A stretch of DNA of 64,000 nucleotides from JAWXTP01 sp044433415 (GTDB taxonomy: Bacteria; Bacteroidota; Bacteroidia; Bacteroidales; Rikenellaceae), in contig JAWXTP010000002.1 in the NCBI GenBank assembly GCA_044433415.1, forward strand, positions 7,938 through 71,937, in the 5' to 3' direction. Of the stretch, positions 55,391-63,824 are shown piece by piece. The translations under genes and the position numbers were made by a program. The stretch's first letter is position 1. Each line of letters opens with the position of its first letter. The notes under the pieces were generated by a model. The model did no database searches. It had not been told where the DNA came from and saw nothing but the letters and a program-made list of their open reading frames with translations.

Positions 55391-58390
55391 ATGAATAAGA
55401 AATCTGGTTTTAGTGTTATAATAGAAGCGTTATCCCATAGAGTTATGTGGATAATGCTACTTTTTTTAGTGAGTAATGCAAAAGGTTATGCTCAGTTTTA
55501 TACAACAGGTGTAGATCCTGCATCAATAAAATGGAATCAACTTAAAACAGATACACATAGAGTTATTTTCCCTAATTATTATGAAGATAAAGCTCGAATA
55601 GTAGAAGGGTATCTTGATTATTTAACACCCTATGTGACACACAGCATGTCCGCAGAAGTAGAAAAGTTTAATGTTATCCTACATACAGAAAATATACAAT
55701 CTAATGGGCTAGTATCATGGGCTCCTAAACGCATGGAGCTTTTTATGCCACCTCCATCAGCTCAAAATTCTTTGCCATGGATAAAGCAGTTAGTAGCTCA
55801 TGAATATAGACATGTTGTACAAATGAGTAACCTTGATGTAGGTATTACACGCATATTAAAGTATGTGTTAGGTGAACAAATAGTAGGACTCGTGGCTTCT
55901 ATTCCTCCTTTGTGGTATTTTGAGGGTGATGCAGTGTTTGTAGAAACACAGTTTGCATTTAATGGGCGAGGTTCTCAACCTAGCTTTTCTATGGGTATGC
56001 GCGCTTTATTAAATGAGGATTTAAAGGTCAATACACGTCTATATGATAAGTGGAATCTAGGCTCTTATAAAGAGTATACACCAAGTTATTATGAGTTTGG
56101 ATATTTTATGACAGCATATACATACAAAAAATATGGTGACGACTACTGGAATAACATATTAAGATATGTAGGTCGCAATCCTTATTTTGTGGTTTCTGAT
56201 TATATTGCTGCAAGAAAATATTATAATACTAGTTCAGTAAAAGTTTTTAAAGAAACATTAGCAGAATTAAAGGATTTTTGGCATGAAGAATCACAAAAAC
56301 CTAACAGTACATCAATTTTGCAATTACCTTATAAGTCATATACTATATATAAAGATGCTCAATATTTAGGTAATGAAACTATAGTTGCAAGAAAATATAG
56401 CCTAGATGAAGTGTATGGAATTGTAGCAGTAGATAAAGTAAATAATACGGAGCTTAGATTAAAATCAGTGCCTTTGTCAGATAATAGATTAGTTATAAAA
56501 GATTCAGTAGCTTACTGGAACGAATATGCTCCTTCTCTTTTTTATGATAATGATGTTAAATCTGTTATTAAAAAGGCTGATTTTTATACTAAAAATGGAC
56601 AGCTGAAAATGCGCCGTGCAAAGACCATAAAACTCAACTACCCTAACCAACCTATTCTTAACAATAAAGGAGAGGAAGTTATTAAAAGTGATAATTATGA
56701 TTTTGTAACTCCTATTTCAGATGATAAGTTTGCGTTGGTTGTTTATGATAAGCAGAATAATCCTTCAATAGATATCTTTGATAAAGAATGGAATTTCGAA
56801 AAAACCTATAGCTTTGATGGAGATGATGATTCTATTCTAGGTCTTGCTTTTGACGAAGAAACTTCTAATTTAGCATATATTATCGTAGATGATAGGGGTA
56901 TGACTATAGAAGCTATAGATTTGGAAACCTCAGAAAAAGAGATAGTTCACAATTCAACTTATATAGTGTTTTCAGATCTTTCAGCTCAAAACGGCAAGTT
57001 GTATTTTGGCTCAACTGAGTCAGGTAAAGATGAAGTGCATGTTATTAACCTTGTAACACAAAAGCAATATCAATTAACATCATCAAAATACGGCTCTTTT
57101 GCAGGTGTGGGAGGCAGTGATTCACAAGTAGCATTAGCAACTTATACTACTAAAGGATATAAACTAGCAGAGCAAAAATTCGATATAGATACGTTGAGAA
57201 AAGTTAGTTTAGATAAAAAAATGCCTAAGAAAACTGTCGCCGTACCAACTGTAGACTGGAATTTACCTAAACTAGATACAATTAATATCACAGCAAGTAG
57301 TGTTGATAAAAATGAGGGTAAGCTGAAAAAATATAATAAAACGTCTCATTTGTTTAACATACATAGTTGGGTGCCTGCCGTTGTAAATGTTGATAAATTA
57401 ATTAATGACCAACAGTTAGAAATGGGATATGGTGCAACTTTACTTACACAGAACTCTTTGAGCTCACTTACTGGTTATTTTGGTTATGGTTGGGTTCCTA
57501 AAACAGAAAAGTCTTTATTTATTGCGAATTTAGAATATTCTGCACTTCCTGTTCATGTGGGTTTAGGTATGAGTTATGGTGGAGATACACAAGATTTGTT
57601 TAGTACATTAAGTGCTGATGAATTATTATACCAAGAAATTGAAATGCCAGAAGTGAAAAACAAATTAGATTTAGACTTAAATTTGTCTTTACCAATGAGT
57701 TTTTCAGGCAATTCATCTGCAAGAGCTTTACAACCTTATGTAAATCTATCTCTAACTAATGCTTTATTGTTTGATGATACTTTCGCGTGGACTAAACACT
57801 ATGATGCGAAAGTTAAGTATGGGGTTTCTTATACAGCATATCAAATAATGGCAAAGAAAGATGTTGCTCCACGTTTAGGTTATTCACTTTTGGCAGGAGG
57901 TACTGTTAATCCATTTAGAGATGATTTTGGAAGTATACTTAATTTTTACGCAAAAGGGTATTTGCCTGGTTTATTTCAGCATCATGCACTAAGTGTAGCA
58001 GGTGCATACCAAGTGCAAACAGTGTCTAAGTATAATTACGTTCAAGAATTTATGTTCCCTAGAGGTAATGACTTACAAGCTCCAGTAAAAGATTATGTTT
58101 CGACAGCAGTTAGCTATAAAATGCCTATAGTAAATTCAGATTTTATTATACCTAGCATTGTCGACATTAAACGTATTTATTTAGATATTTTCGGAGAATA
58201 TGCCAAATGTAATTATATAAATGACAGTTATGTATATGATAAAAAAGTGCATTCTTATGGTGCTGAATTGTTTTTTGACACTTTATTCTTAGGAATGCGT
58301 ACGATAGAGTTAAATATTGGTCTGTCTGTTTATAAAGCATCACAACACGAGAAACCTCAGGTAGGATTTGGTGTTAGTATAAATTATTAG
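55391..58390 (+). CDS. Large outer-membrane protein: metallopeptidase-like domain, propeller and beta barrel
   Basis: A 999-residue exported protein (signal peptide in the first 35 residues, ending KGYAQ). Residues about 40-290 look like a gluzincin-type peptidase: H137-E-Y-R-H141 and E178 in WYFEGDA, 36 residues after the second His. The middle (about 320-640) has repeated blades (FDEETSNLAYIIVDDRGM, QNGKLYFGSTESGKDEV), TolB/propeller-like. The last 320 residues alternate polar and hydrophobic and end in INY, as outer-membrane barrels do. I know of no named gene with this order, but similar proteins are common in Bacteroidetes. Peptidase activity is inferred only. Confidence 0.75.
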   Translation: MNKKSGFSVIIEALSHRVMWIMLLFLVSNAKGYAQFYTTGVDPASIKWNQLKTDTHRVIFPNYYEDKARIVEGYLDYLTPYVTHSMSAEVEKFNVILHTENIQSNGLVSWAPKRMELFMPPPSAQNSLPWIKQLVAHEYRHVVQMSNLDVGITRILKYVLGEQIVGLVASIPPLWYFEGDAVFVETQFAFNGRGSQPSFSMGMRALLNEDLKVNTRLYDKWNLGSYKEYTPSYYEFGYFMTAYTYKKYGDDYWNNILRYVGRNPYFVVSDYIAARKYYNTSSVKVFKETLAELKDFWHEESQKPNSTSILQLPYKSYTIYKDAQYLGNETIVARKYSLDEVYGIVAVDKVNNTELRLKSVPLSDNRLVIKDSVAYWNEYAPSLFYDNDVKSVIKKADFYTKNGQLKMRRAKTIKLNYPNQPILNNKGEEVIKSDNYDFVTPISDDKFALVVYDKQNNPSIDIFDKEWNFEKTYSFDGDDDSILGLAFDEETSNLAYIIVDDRGMTIEAIDLETSEKEIVHNSTYIVFSDLSAQNGKLYFGSTESGKDEVHVINLVTQKQYQLTSSKYGSFAGVGGSDSQVALATYTTKGYKLAEQKFDIDTLRKVSLDKKMPKKTVAVPTVDWNLPKLDTINITASSVDKNEGKLKKYNKTSHLFNIHSWVPAVVNVDKLINDQQLEMGYGATLLTQNSLSSLTGYFGYGWVPKTEKSLFIANLEYSALPVHVGLGMSYGGDTQDLFSTLSADELLYQEIEMPEVKNKLDLDLNLSLPMSFSGNSSARALQPYVNLSLTNALLFDDTFAWTKHYDAKVKYGVSYTAYQIMAKKDVAPRLGYSLLAGGTVNPFRDDFGSILNFYAKGYLPGLFQHHALSVAGAYQVQTVSKYNYVQEFMFPRGNDLQAPVKDYVSTAVSYKMPIVNSDFIIPSIVDIKRIYLDIFGEYAKCNYINDSYVYDKKVHSYGAELFFDTLFLGMRTIELNIGLSVYKASQHEKPQVGFGVSINY

Positions 58391-58475
58391 TGCTTGTTTT
58401 AACTGAAAGGAATTGATTGTGCAGTACATAAAGTAGAAGGATAGGTTGTCATCGAACTATTGGTATAAATATAAA

Positions 58476-58524
58476 GAGGGAAATTCGCAGAATTTATATT
58501 GCGAATTTCCCTCTTGTTTGTTTT
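58476..58524. terminator. Bidirectional terminator at 58.5 kb
   Basis: 14-bp perfect arms GAGGGAAATTCGCA (58476-58489) and inverse (58500-58513), then TTGTTTGTTTT. Between convergent genes. Confidence 0.82.
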
Positions 58525-58528
58525 GTCT

Positions 58529-58587
58529 TAAGGGGAGTTCTTATAATTGGTTTTATTCGATTTTGGATTTAGAAGTTTCCTTAAAGT
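58529..58587 (+). repeat. Copy of the intergenic repeat
   Basis: TTAAGGGGAGTTCTTATAAT, TGGTTTTATTCGATTTTGG, ATTTAGAAGTTTCCTTAAAG. Nearly identical in its interior to the copies at 6074 and 24302. Confidence 0.85.
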
Positions 58588-58589
58588 TA

Positions 58590-59771
58590 CTATTTTACCT
58601 TACCTAGGAGAACAACAGTATTCCCGTCAGGGTCTATTGTTTCAACAAGTCTATCTATACGAGCAAGTGTTTGTTCGTCTACTTTAGCACGTTGTTCTTT
58701 TGTTAAAGATTTAAGGTGTTTATGTAATACTGTAGCATCGTATCCTATCATTAGGTCATTACTAGTTATTTGAGGTGATATGTTATAAGGGTCTAGTATA
58801 ATATCGTTAGTTAACTTCAAGTGGCCACCATTAAGTGTTTCTTTGTTGATAACTTCTACATTTATAGGTCCTGGAGTGTACCAACTCTTAATTGGCCCCT
58901 TGTTCGCACTGATGCTAATATTTGAATGCCAAGCAAAGAAATATTCAGATGTTTCAAAATATCTTTTAGATATAGAAGATACATCAAGGTCGTCAACTGT
59001 TGAAACGTTATTTAACACTAGTGTAAATATTGGAGTAAGGCTATTGTCATTTTCGTTATAACGGAAAAGAGTGTCAGGAAAGTTGTTTAAATTATAAGGG
59101 TGAATATTTGGGCATTTATCATTGCTAGAAAAATAAATACCTGCATATTTAGCTAATTTAATTTCATGAGCTGCTAACTCTTCCCCAGAATAACTTTTTT
59201 GCATTATCCCTGGTCTAGTATATTTATGACTTTCTGATACAAGGCTGATTCTTCCTTGTTTTGAATTATGTGAAAAAGTACCGTAAAAGTTTGTTTCTGC
59301 TTCTAAGACTATTCGTTCAAGGTAAGTGCCGTTAAAGTCATATACAAGGATAGAGTTTCTACTAGTAGGAGCCATTATGTATATTTTTTGGCTATCTTCG
59401 CATATAGTTACATCTTTAGGATGCATGTACTCTCCGTTGCCATTGCCTATCGATCCAATATTGCTTATGAATTTACCTGTTTTCTTTTCAAATAATTTGA
59501 CAGGATATTTGCTGTTATTCCCTCCAACGCTTGCTATGTAGTTGTTTGATGAGTAGAATATCGCGTGGGATGCGATATAGTTTCCTATACCGTTATCTAA
59601 TTGTAAAATTTCTATATCTTCTATTAAATCAGACAGGTTAAGATTTACAGTATCTTTAAAGTTTTTAAGATTTGCAGTAATGATACCGTTTTCTAGGGTA
59701 GCTACCTTTTTAGGAGTCGTTTGACATGCTGTTAAAGATAGTGCTAAGAGAACTGCGAATAATGTTTTCAT
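58590..59771 (-). CDS. 6-bladed beta-propeller lipoprotein
   Basis: A 393-residue lipoprotein: lipobox ALSLTAC with Cys16, then NLSDLIEDIEILQLDNG and propeller blades (KLFEKKTGKFISNIGSIGNG, GEYMHPKDVTICED). The end DRLVETIDPDGNTVVLLGKV is shared with the broken gene at 44314. Such BF3164/DUF5128-type propellers are numerous in Bacteroidetes and have no assigned function. It is the intact paralogue that shows what the pseudogene lost. Confidence 0.85.
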   Translation of the reverse strand: MKTLFAVLLALSLTACQTTPKKVATLENGIITANLKNFKDTVNLNLSDLIEDIEILQLDNGIGNYIASHAIFYSSNNYIASVGGNNSKYPVKLFEKKTGKFISNIGSIGNGNGEYMHPKDVTICEDSQKIYIMAPTSRNSILVYDFNGTYLERIVLEAETNFYGTFSHNSKQGRISLVSESHKYTRPGIMQKSYSGEELAAHEIKLAKYAGIYFSSNDKCPNIHPYNLNNFPDTLFRYNENDNSLTPIFTLVLNNVSTVDDLDVSSISKRYFETSEYFFAWHSNISISANKGPIKSWYTPGPINVEVINKETLNGGHLKLTNDIILDPYNISPQITSNDLMIGYDATVLHKHLKSLTKEQRAKVDEQTLARIDRLVETIDPDGNTVVLLGKVK

Positions 59772-59893
59772 ATTTTAAGTTTTATTTAATTGTTAGGGAA
59801 ATTGTAAATCGAATTTCGGCATGTAAAGATAGTTAATTTGTTTGAAATTGCGATTTGTTTAGAATGACTTTTTTACAGAAAACAGAATTATTC

Positions 59894-59914
59894 AAGGGGA
59901 CTTCTAGAAACTAG
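59894..59914 (-). repeat. Short half copy of the intergenic repeat
   Basis: AAGGGGACTTCTAGAAACTAG, ending 3 bp before the next stop codon. Confidence 0.55.
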
Positions 59915-59916
59915 TT

Positions 59917-61071
59917 TTACTTTGTTTCTGTACATATCACAACAACTGGATTTGATTCAAAATCAATATTGTATAATGAATTAGTATTCAAATAGTTCAA
60001 TTTAGTTAGTTCTTCCTCAGAAAGCTGTGCAGTTTGTAATAACCCGTATGATTTTTTACCATTAACATAAGAAGGGTAAAAATTCCCAATATTATCTATA
60101 TCGTTTTTGATTCCACCACCACGATTTGGGTGCTTAATATCGCTAAATAATATTGAATTGGATTTTGTTTTATTATATACTAGTGTTGAAATAGCTTTAT
60201 TAAAATAAATTATTAGAAACATATACTTATCAGATTCTTGTAGGTCTAATACTTGAACATAATCGGACATCAATTTTGATTTTAGACTTGCATCTTCTAA
60301 CAAATTTCTAGTTGGTTGAAAATTACTAAGATTAAGTTTTTTATATTCTTCTGTATGGTCTGACATCAAACTTTGTATGGAATTACTAAAAGTATTAGCA
60401 TATCTAACAGTATCATTAAAAATATAAGACATAGGTGGACACTCTAGTGATACGGCGACCTTTTCTTTATCTGAGTAAACCAAATATTCAGACTTTTTTT
60501 CTCCTTTATTGTTGAAAATCACCATTTCAATATCAACACCACCATCGTCATGATATTTTCTACCTTGACAATATAAAAGCTCATTATGATAACTAAATGA
60601 CTTAAACTTTAAATCGCTATTTAACTTTATTTCTTGACAAAAAGTCCCATCATAATTCCAAAATTGAACAGAGTTGTTTTCAACTAATATAATGACTTGA
60701 CCGTTTTTGTTGTCAAATTGAAATTTATAAGGCATTACATATTCTTTTGGTCCTTGACCAACTGTGCCTATCTTGTTCCCAAAACTTCCATCTTTATTAA
60801 ACCTATATATAACTTTATTGCTCTTAACAAAGATGTTGCTATCATCCACATAAGCTAAAGAAATATTGCCTGATAAAACAGAATGTTCCGATGTTTCGAG
60901 TGCCATGTATTGTATAGATTCATAGATAAGACTAAGATTAGGTTCACTTTTCTTTTGTTGTACCAATTCTTTAAGGTTAATACCGTTGTCTGCTTGTCCT
61001 TGATTCTGTGTAGAGCAGCTACAAATAATTAGCGGCAAAACAATTAGTATGTATTTTAATTTCTTTTTCAT
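59917..61071 (-). CDS. 6-bladed beta-propeller lipoprotein, divergent paralogue
   Basis: A 384-residue lipoprotein: MKKKLKYILIVLPLIICSC with candidate lipid cysteines 17 and 19. The body has propeller repeats (YRFNKDGSFGNKIGTVGQGP, EYVMPYKFQFDNKNG) and the family-like end SNPVVVICTETK. It shares the layout of the gene at 58590 but with low sequence similarity, so the pair is an old duplication. Function unknown. Confidence 0.82.
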   Translation of the reverse strand: MKKKLKYILIVLPLIICSCSTQNQGQADNGINLKELVQQKKSEPNLSLIYESIQYMALETSEHSVLSGNISLAYVDDSNIFVKSNKVIYRFNKDGSFGNKIGTVGQGPKEYVMPYKFQFDNKNGQVIILVENNSVQFWNYDGTFCQEIKLNSDLKFKSFSYHNELLYCQGRKYHDDGGVDIEMVIFNNKGEKKSEYLVYSDKEKVAVSLECPPMSYIFNDTVRYANTFSNSIQSLMSDHTEEYKKLNLSNFQPTRNLLEDASLKSKLMSDYVQVLDLQESDKYMFLIIYFNKAISTLVYNKTKSNSILFSDIKHPNRGGGIKNDIDNIGNFYPSYVNGKKSYGLLQTAQLSEEELTKLNYLNTNSLYNIDFESNPVVVICTETK

Positions 61072-61137
61072 AATTCCTTATGTTAAATTATTAATAATGC
61101 TTTGATTAACAGTGTTCAAATAATCTGAACTTAGGCT

Positions 61138-61512
61138 TTATCTAGTAAAGTTTCCTTTAAGATAATCAGTGATATATGAGGCAACTTCATCTACTGTAAT
61201 ATCAAGCTGTTGCATCCGTTTAGCAATTTCACGAAGGTCATTATTTAGGAGCTGTTCACGCCTGTCAGCTCTCACAGATGCAAGAGCATCAGCGCTAATA
61301 AAAAATCCTACACCACGTTTATTGTAAATTATGTTTTTTTCAGCTAACCATTCGTAAGCTCTCATTACCGTATTAGGGTTGACTTCTAACTCACTTCCCA
61401 TATCGCGCACGGACAATATACGATCGCCTTGTTGCCATTGGCAATTGACTATCTTGTCGCATATAAGGTCTGCTATTTGAAGATATATAGGTTTTGATTC
61501 ATTAAAATTCAT
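61138..61512 (-). CDS. YtrA-type GntR transcriptional regulator
   Basis: A 124-residue repressor-like protein: winged HTH of the GntR family (QQGDRILSVRDMGSELEVNP, NTVMRAYEWLAEKNI, GVGFFIS) and a short C-terminal helical part, with no effector domain, as in YtrA. YtrA members repress ABC-transporter genes. It is the last gene of the ABC operon and its start overlaps the preceding gene by 11 bases. The C-terminal KGNFTR and stop lie in a repeat-like sequence (AAAGGAAACTTTACTAGATAA). Confidence 0.9.
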   Translation of the reverse strand: MNFNESKPIYLQIADLICDKIVNCQWQQGDRILSVRDMGSELEVNPNTVMRAYEWLAEKNIIYNKRGVGFFISADALASVRADRREQLLNNDLREIAKRMQQLDITVDEVASYITDYLKGNFTR

Positions 61513-61936
61513 AAGTCCGTTTTGTTTTCTTGTTAGTCAATTTATTAGCAAGCTCCTCGTCACTCAATATTACTACTTTAGGCGAGTTGTTAATTTCGAT
61601 AGGAATGTTGCGATTTACTTTCAGCTGTTTTAATCTTCCATATTTGATATTCTTAATGTGTAGTACGCCATTTTCTATATATAAATCATCTATGTTATGC
61701 TGATTTACGAAACCTTGTATTTTCCATGTGTCACTGTCCGTTTCTTGAGTGTAAAATATCTCCATACGCTCAGTGATATTGTCAATAACGATGCTAGTGA
61801 TATCTTGATTATTTGTGACTTCTAGAAACATATCTTTTGTTTGTTGCTTCATGTTATGTATATAGCGTTGATAGCTAAATACTGAGACTACTATTACAAC
61901 ATATAGTGAAAGTAGTGCAAAATCATATTTTTTCAT
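61502..61936 (-). CDS. Small membrane-anchored protein of the ABC operon
   Basis: A 144-residue protein not recognised by name. A single N-terminal helix (about 5-22, FALLSLYVVIVVSVFSYQRY) is followed by an extracytoplasmic beta-rich part (DITSIVIDNITERMEIFYTQ, LYIENGVLHIKNIKYGRL). It sits between permease and regulator with 10-bp and overlapping junctions, so it belongs to the transporter system; the role is unknown. Confidence 0.7.
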   Translation of the reverse strand: MKKYDFALLSLYVVIVVSVFSYQRYIHNMKQQTKDMFLEVTNNQDITSIVIDNITERMEIFYTQETDSDTWKIQGFVNQHNIDDLYIENGVLHIKNIKYGRLKQLKVNRNIPIEINNSPKVVILSDEELANKLTNKKTKRTYEF

Positions 61937-61946
61937 GTTGGTATTT

Positions 61947-62813
61947 TTATTTTGTTACTGTTAAAGTTTTTAGTTTTTTCCAAATAACCCATTGATAAGT
62001 AATAGGTAATATGTACGATGCGTATACAATGTAATTTTTACATAGCTCCATGTGGTGACTTGTAGAATATGTGACACGAAGAGGTGCGGTGTAAACGTAT
62101 TTCGAAAGATTTACATTGTCATATATTAAAACAATTAGAACAAATAAGGCTACATGTGCCAAAATGTTCATAATAATAGAGAATTTCTTGAAGGTAATCT
62201 CACCCCACATGACAACTGAAATTAATAAGGTGTAAAGTATTATCTCCATTTGAATTATCAAATTTAGTCCGCCACCCTGGATATATGGTCTGCCTAATAT
62301 ATCTTTAAGGTTATAATGAAATTCTTGTGTATATCCTTTACTTATCGAAGACTGATCATTTATGCTAACAAGGCTTTTAAACATATAGCCATTATCACTA
62401 AGATGGTATAATGATTCAGTACAAGTGCCTACAATTTGAAAAATAATAGTAAATAATATAAAAGCTACAACTGTAGAGTTTAAAATGATAAATATATATC
62501 TTTCGAAAGTAGATACAGGAATCAACATATCCTGCATAGTGTAATTTTTAGCTCCAACACCGCGCATAGATATACTAACAAATGCAATTGTGAATATAAC
62601 ACCAACTACATAGTAAGCAGTAGAGAATATTCCTATGACGTAATCAGATGGATTTCTGGTAGTTCCGAAACGTGTTATATGTTGAAAGTTACATAAAAAT
62701 ATAAATAGTAACACCACTATTGCAAGTATTGTAATAAGGTATTGTTTTTTGTGATACCAGTAATTCATTCGTGCGTAATTACCGAAGCGTCTTATGTTAA
62801 ATGTATTATTCAT
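61947..62813 (-). CDS. ABC-2-type permease
   Basis: A 288-residue membrane protein with about six helices (23-42, 68-88, 107-130, 185-205, 213-232, 258-276). Large polar loop about 130-180. It is the membrane partner of the ATPase upstream. Substrate unknown; the YtrA-type context in other bacteria is linked to cell-envelope stress and antibiotics. Confidence 0.82.
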   Translation of the reverse strand: MNNTFNIRRFGNYARMNYWYHKKQYLITILAIVVLLFIFLCNFQHITRFGTTRNPSDYVIGIFSTAYYVVGVIFTIAFVSISMRGVGAKNYTMQDMLIPVSTFERYIFIILNSTVVAFILFTIIFQIVGTCTESLYHLSDNGYMFKSLVSINDQSSISKGYTQEFHYNLKDILGRPYIQGGGLNLIIQMEIILYTLLISVVMWGEITFKKFSIIMNILAHVALFVLIVLIYDNVNLSKYVYTAPLRVTYSTSHHMELCKNYIVYASYILPITYQWVIWKKLKTLTVTK

Positions 62814-62849
62814 AATTTTCTTAAATTTAATTATTAAAGTAATTTATAT

Positions 62850-62928
62850 AGGGGAGTTCTATAAACTGGTTTTATTCAATTTCGAATTTTAAAGCGTTAA
62901 AATCCAGTTTCTAGAAGTTTCCTATAGC
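62850..62928 (+). repeat. Reference copy of the intergenic palindromic repeat
   Basis: ATAGGGGAGTTCTATAAACT, GGTTTTATTCAATTTCGAAT, TTTAAAGCGTTAAAATCCAG, TTTCTAGAAGTTTCCTATAG. The ends pair with each other, as do AACTGGTTTTA and TAAAATCCAGTT inside, giving one long imperfect hairpin. On the minus strand it supplies the last codons (GNF) and TAG stop of the ATPase gene. Confidence 0.88.
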
Positions 62929-63753
62929 TTCGCCTAATATCTCACCTATTAACTGAGGGTGTTTAACTACAGCGTTAAACAACATCTCTATATCTACTTT
63001 GCTAGGTTCCCCATCGCTATTAACAACAATGCCTTTTCTGTTAAACACACCTCTTTCCTCGTAAAGTGGATCGTCGTCGTCGGTGAGATTTCTAAAACTT
63101 AACTTTTGAGAAATAGTATCTATACTATTGTTGATAACAATTTTACTATTTTCCAAAATAATTATGCTATCTATAATGTTGTCAAGGTCTCGTACTTGGT
63201 GAGTAGATATTATTATTACACGCTCTTCGGTAGCTACCTGCGAAATGATTCTACGAAACTGTCCCTTTGATGGAATATCTAGACCATTTGTTGGTTCATC
63301 CATTATTAACAGCTTAGTGTTACATGCTAGGGCGAAAGCTATAGCAAATTTCTTTTTTTGACCTAGCGACATCGAAGATGTTTTTTTCTTAGGGTCTAAT
63401 TCGAATTCCTTAAGATAATGGTTAAGCTCCGTATGGCTGAAATTTGGATAAAAAGGAGACCTAATCTGTACATACTTTTCTATAGATTCATTAGAAGGAA
63501 ATATCTCTTCTGGAATATAGTATATTTGTGAGATAAACGAAGGCTCTCGTTTACTCGGAACTGAACCGAGACAGTTAATACTTCCTTTTTGTGGGAATAT
63601 CATTCCGCTAATTAGTTTTAGTAGGGTACTTTTACCCTCACCATTCCCACCTAGTAACCCATAAACATGACCTGTAGTTATGTTTAAAGTTAAGTCTTCA
63701 AATAATTGCTGACTTTTTCGGTAGCTAAATTTCAAATCATTAATTTTTATCAT
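62911..63753 (-). CDS. ABC transporter ATP-binding protein
   Basis: A 280-residue ATPase: Walker A GGNGEGKST (35-43; E for the common A), signature SMSLGQKKKF, Walker B LLIMDEPTNGLD, and the H-loop STHQ. It leads the operon ATPase-permease-small protein-GntR regulator. The C-terminus (GEAIGNF) ends within the intergenic repeat. Confidence 0.93.
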   Translation of the reverse strand: MIKINDLKFSYRKSQQLFEDLTLNITTGHVYGLLGGNGEGKSTLLKLISGMIFPQKGSINCLGSVPSKREPSFISQIYYIPEEIFPSNESIEKYVQIRSPFYPNFSHTELNHYLKEFELDPKKKTSSMSLGQKKKFAIAFALACNTKLLIMDEPTNGLDIPSKGQFRRIISQVATEERVIIISTHQVRDLDNIIDSIIILENSKIVINNSIDTISQKLSFRNLTDDDDPLYEERGVFNRKGIVVNSDGEPSKVDIEMLFNAVVKHPQLIGEILGEAIGNF

Positions 63754-63768
63754 CTGTTTGCATTGTTA

Positions 63769-63790
63769 GTGTATTAGTGTACTATTACAC
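63769..63790 (-). promoter_or_regulatory. Operator candidate of the YtrA-type regulator
   Basis: GTGTA-T-TAGT-GT-ACTA-T-TACAC: a dyad whose outer (GTGTA/TACAC) and inner (TAGT/ACTA) parts are inverted. It covers the expected transcription start of the ABC operon, between -7 box and start codon. Confidence 0.65.
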
Positions 63791-63792
63791 CG

Positions 63793-63824
63793 CAAATGTA
63801 GATACAAATATTTAATAATCCAAA
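63793..63824 (-). promoter_or_regulatory. Promoter of the ABC operon
   Basis: Minus strand: TTTG (63821-63824), 20 bp, TACATTTG (63793-63800). Leader about 33 bases. Beyond this to the window end I see no gene; a perfect 9-bp palindrome lies at 63948-63967. Confidence 0.78.
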
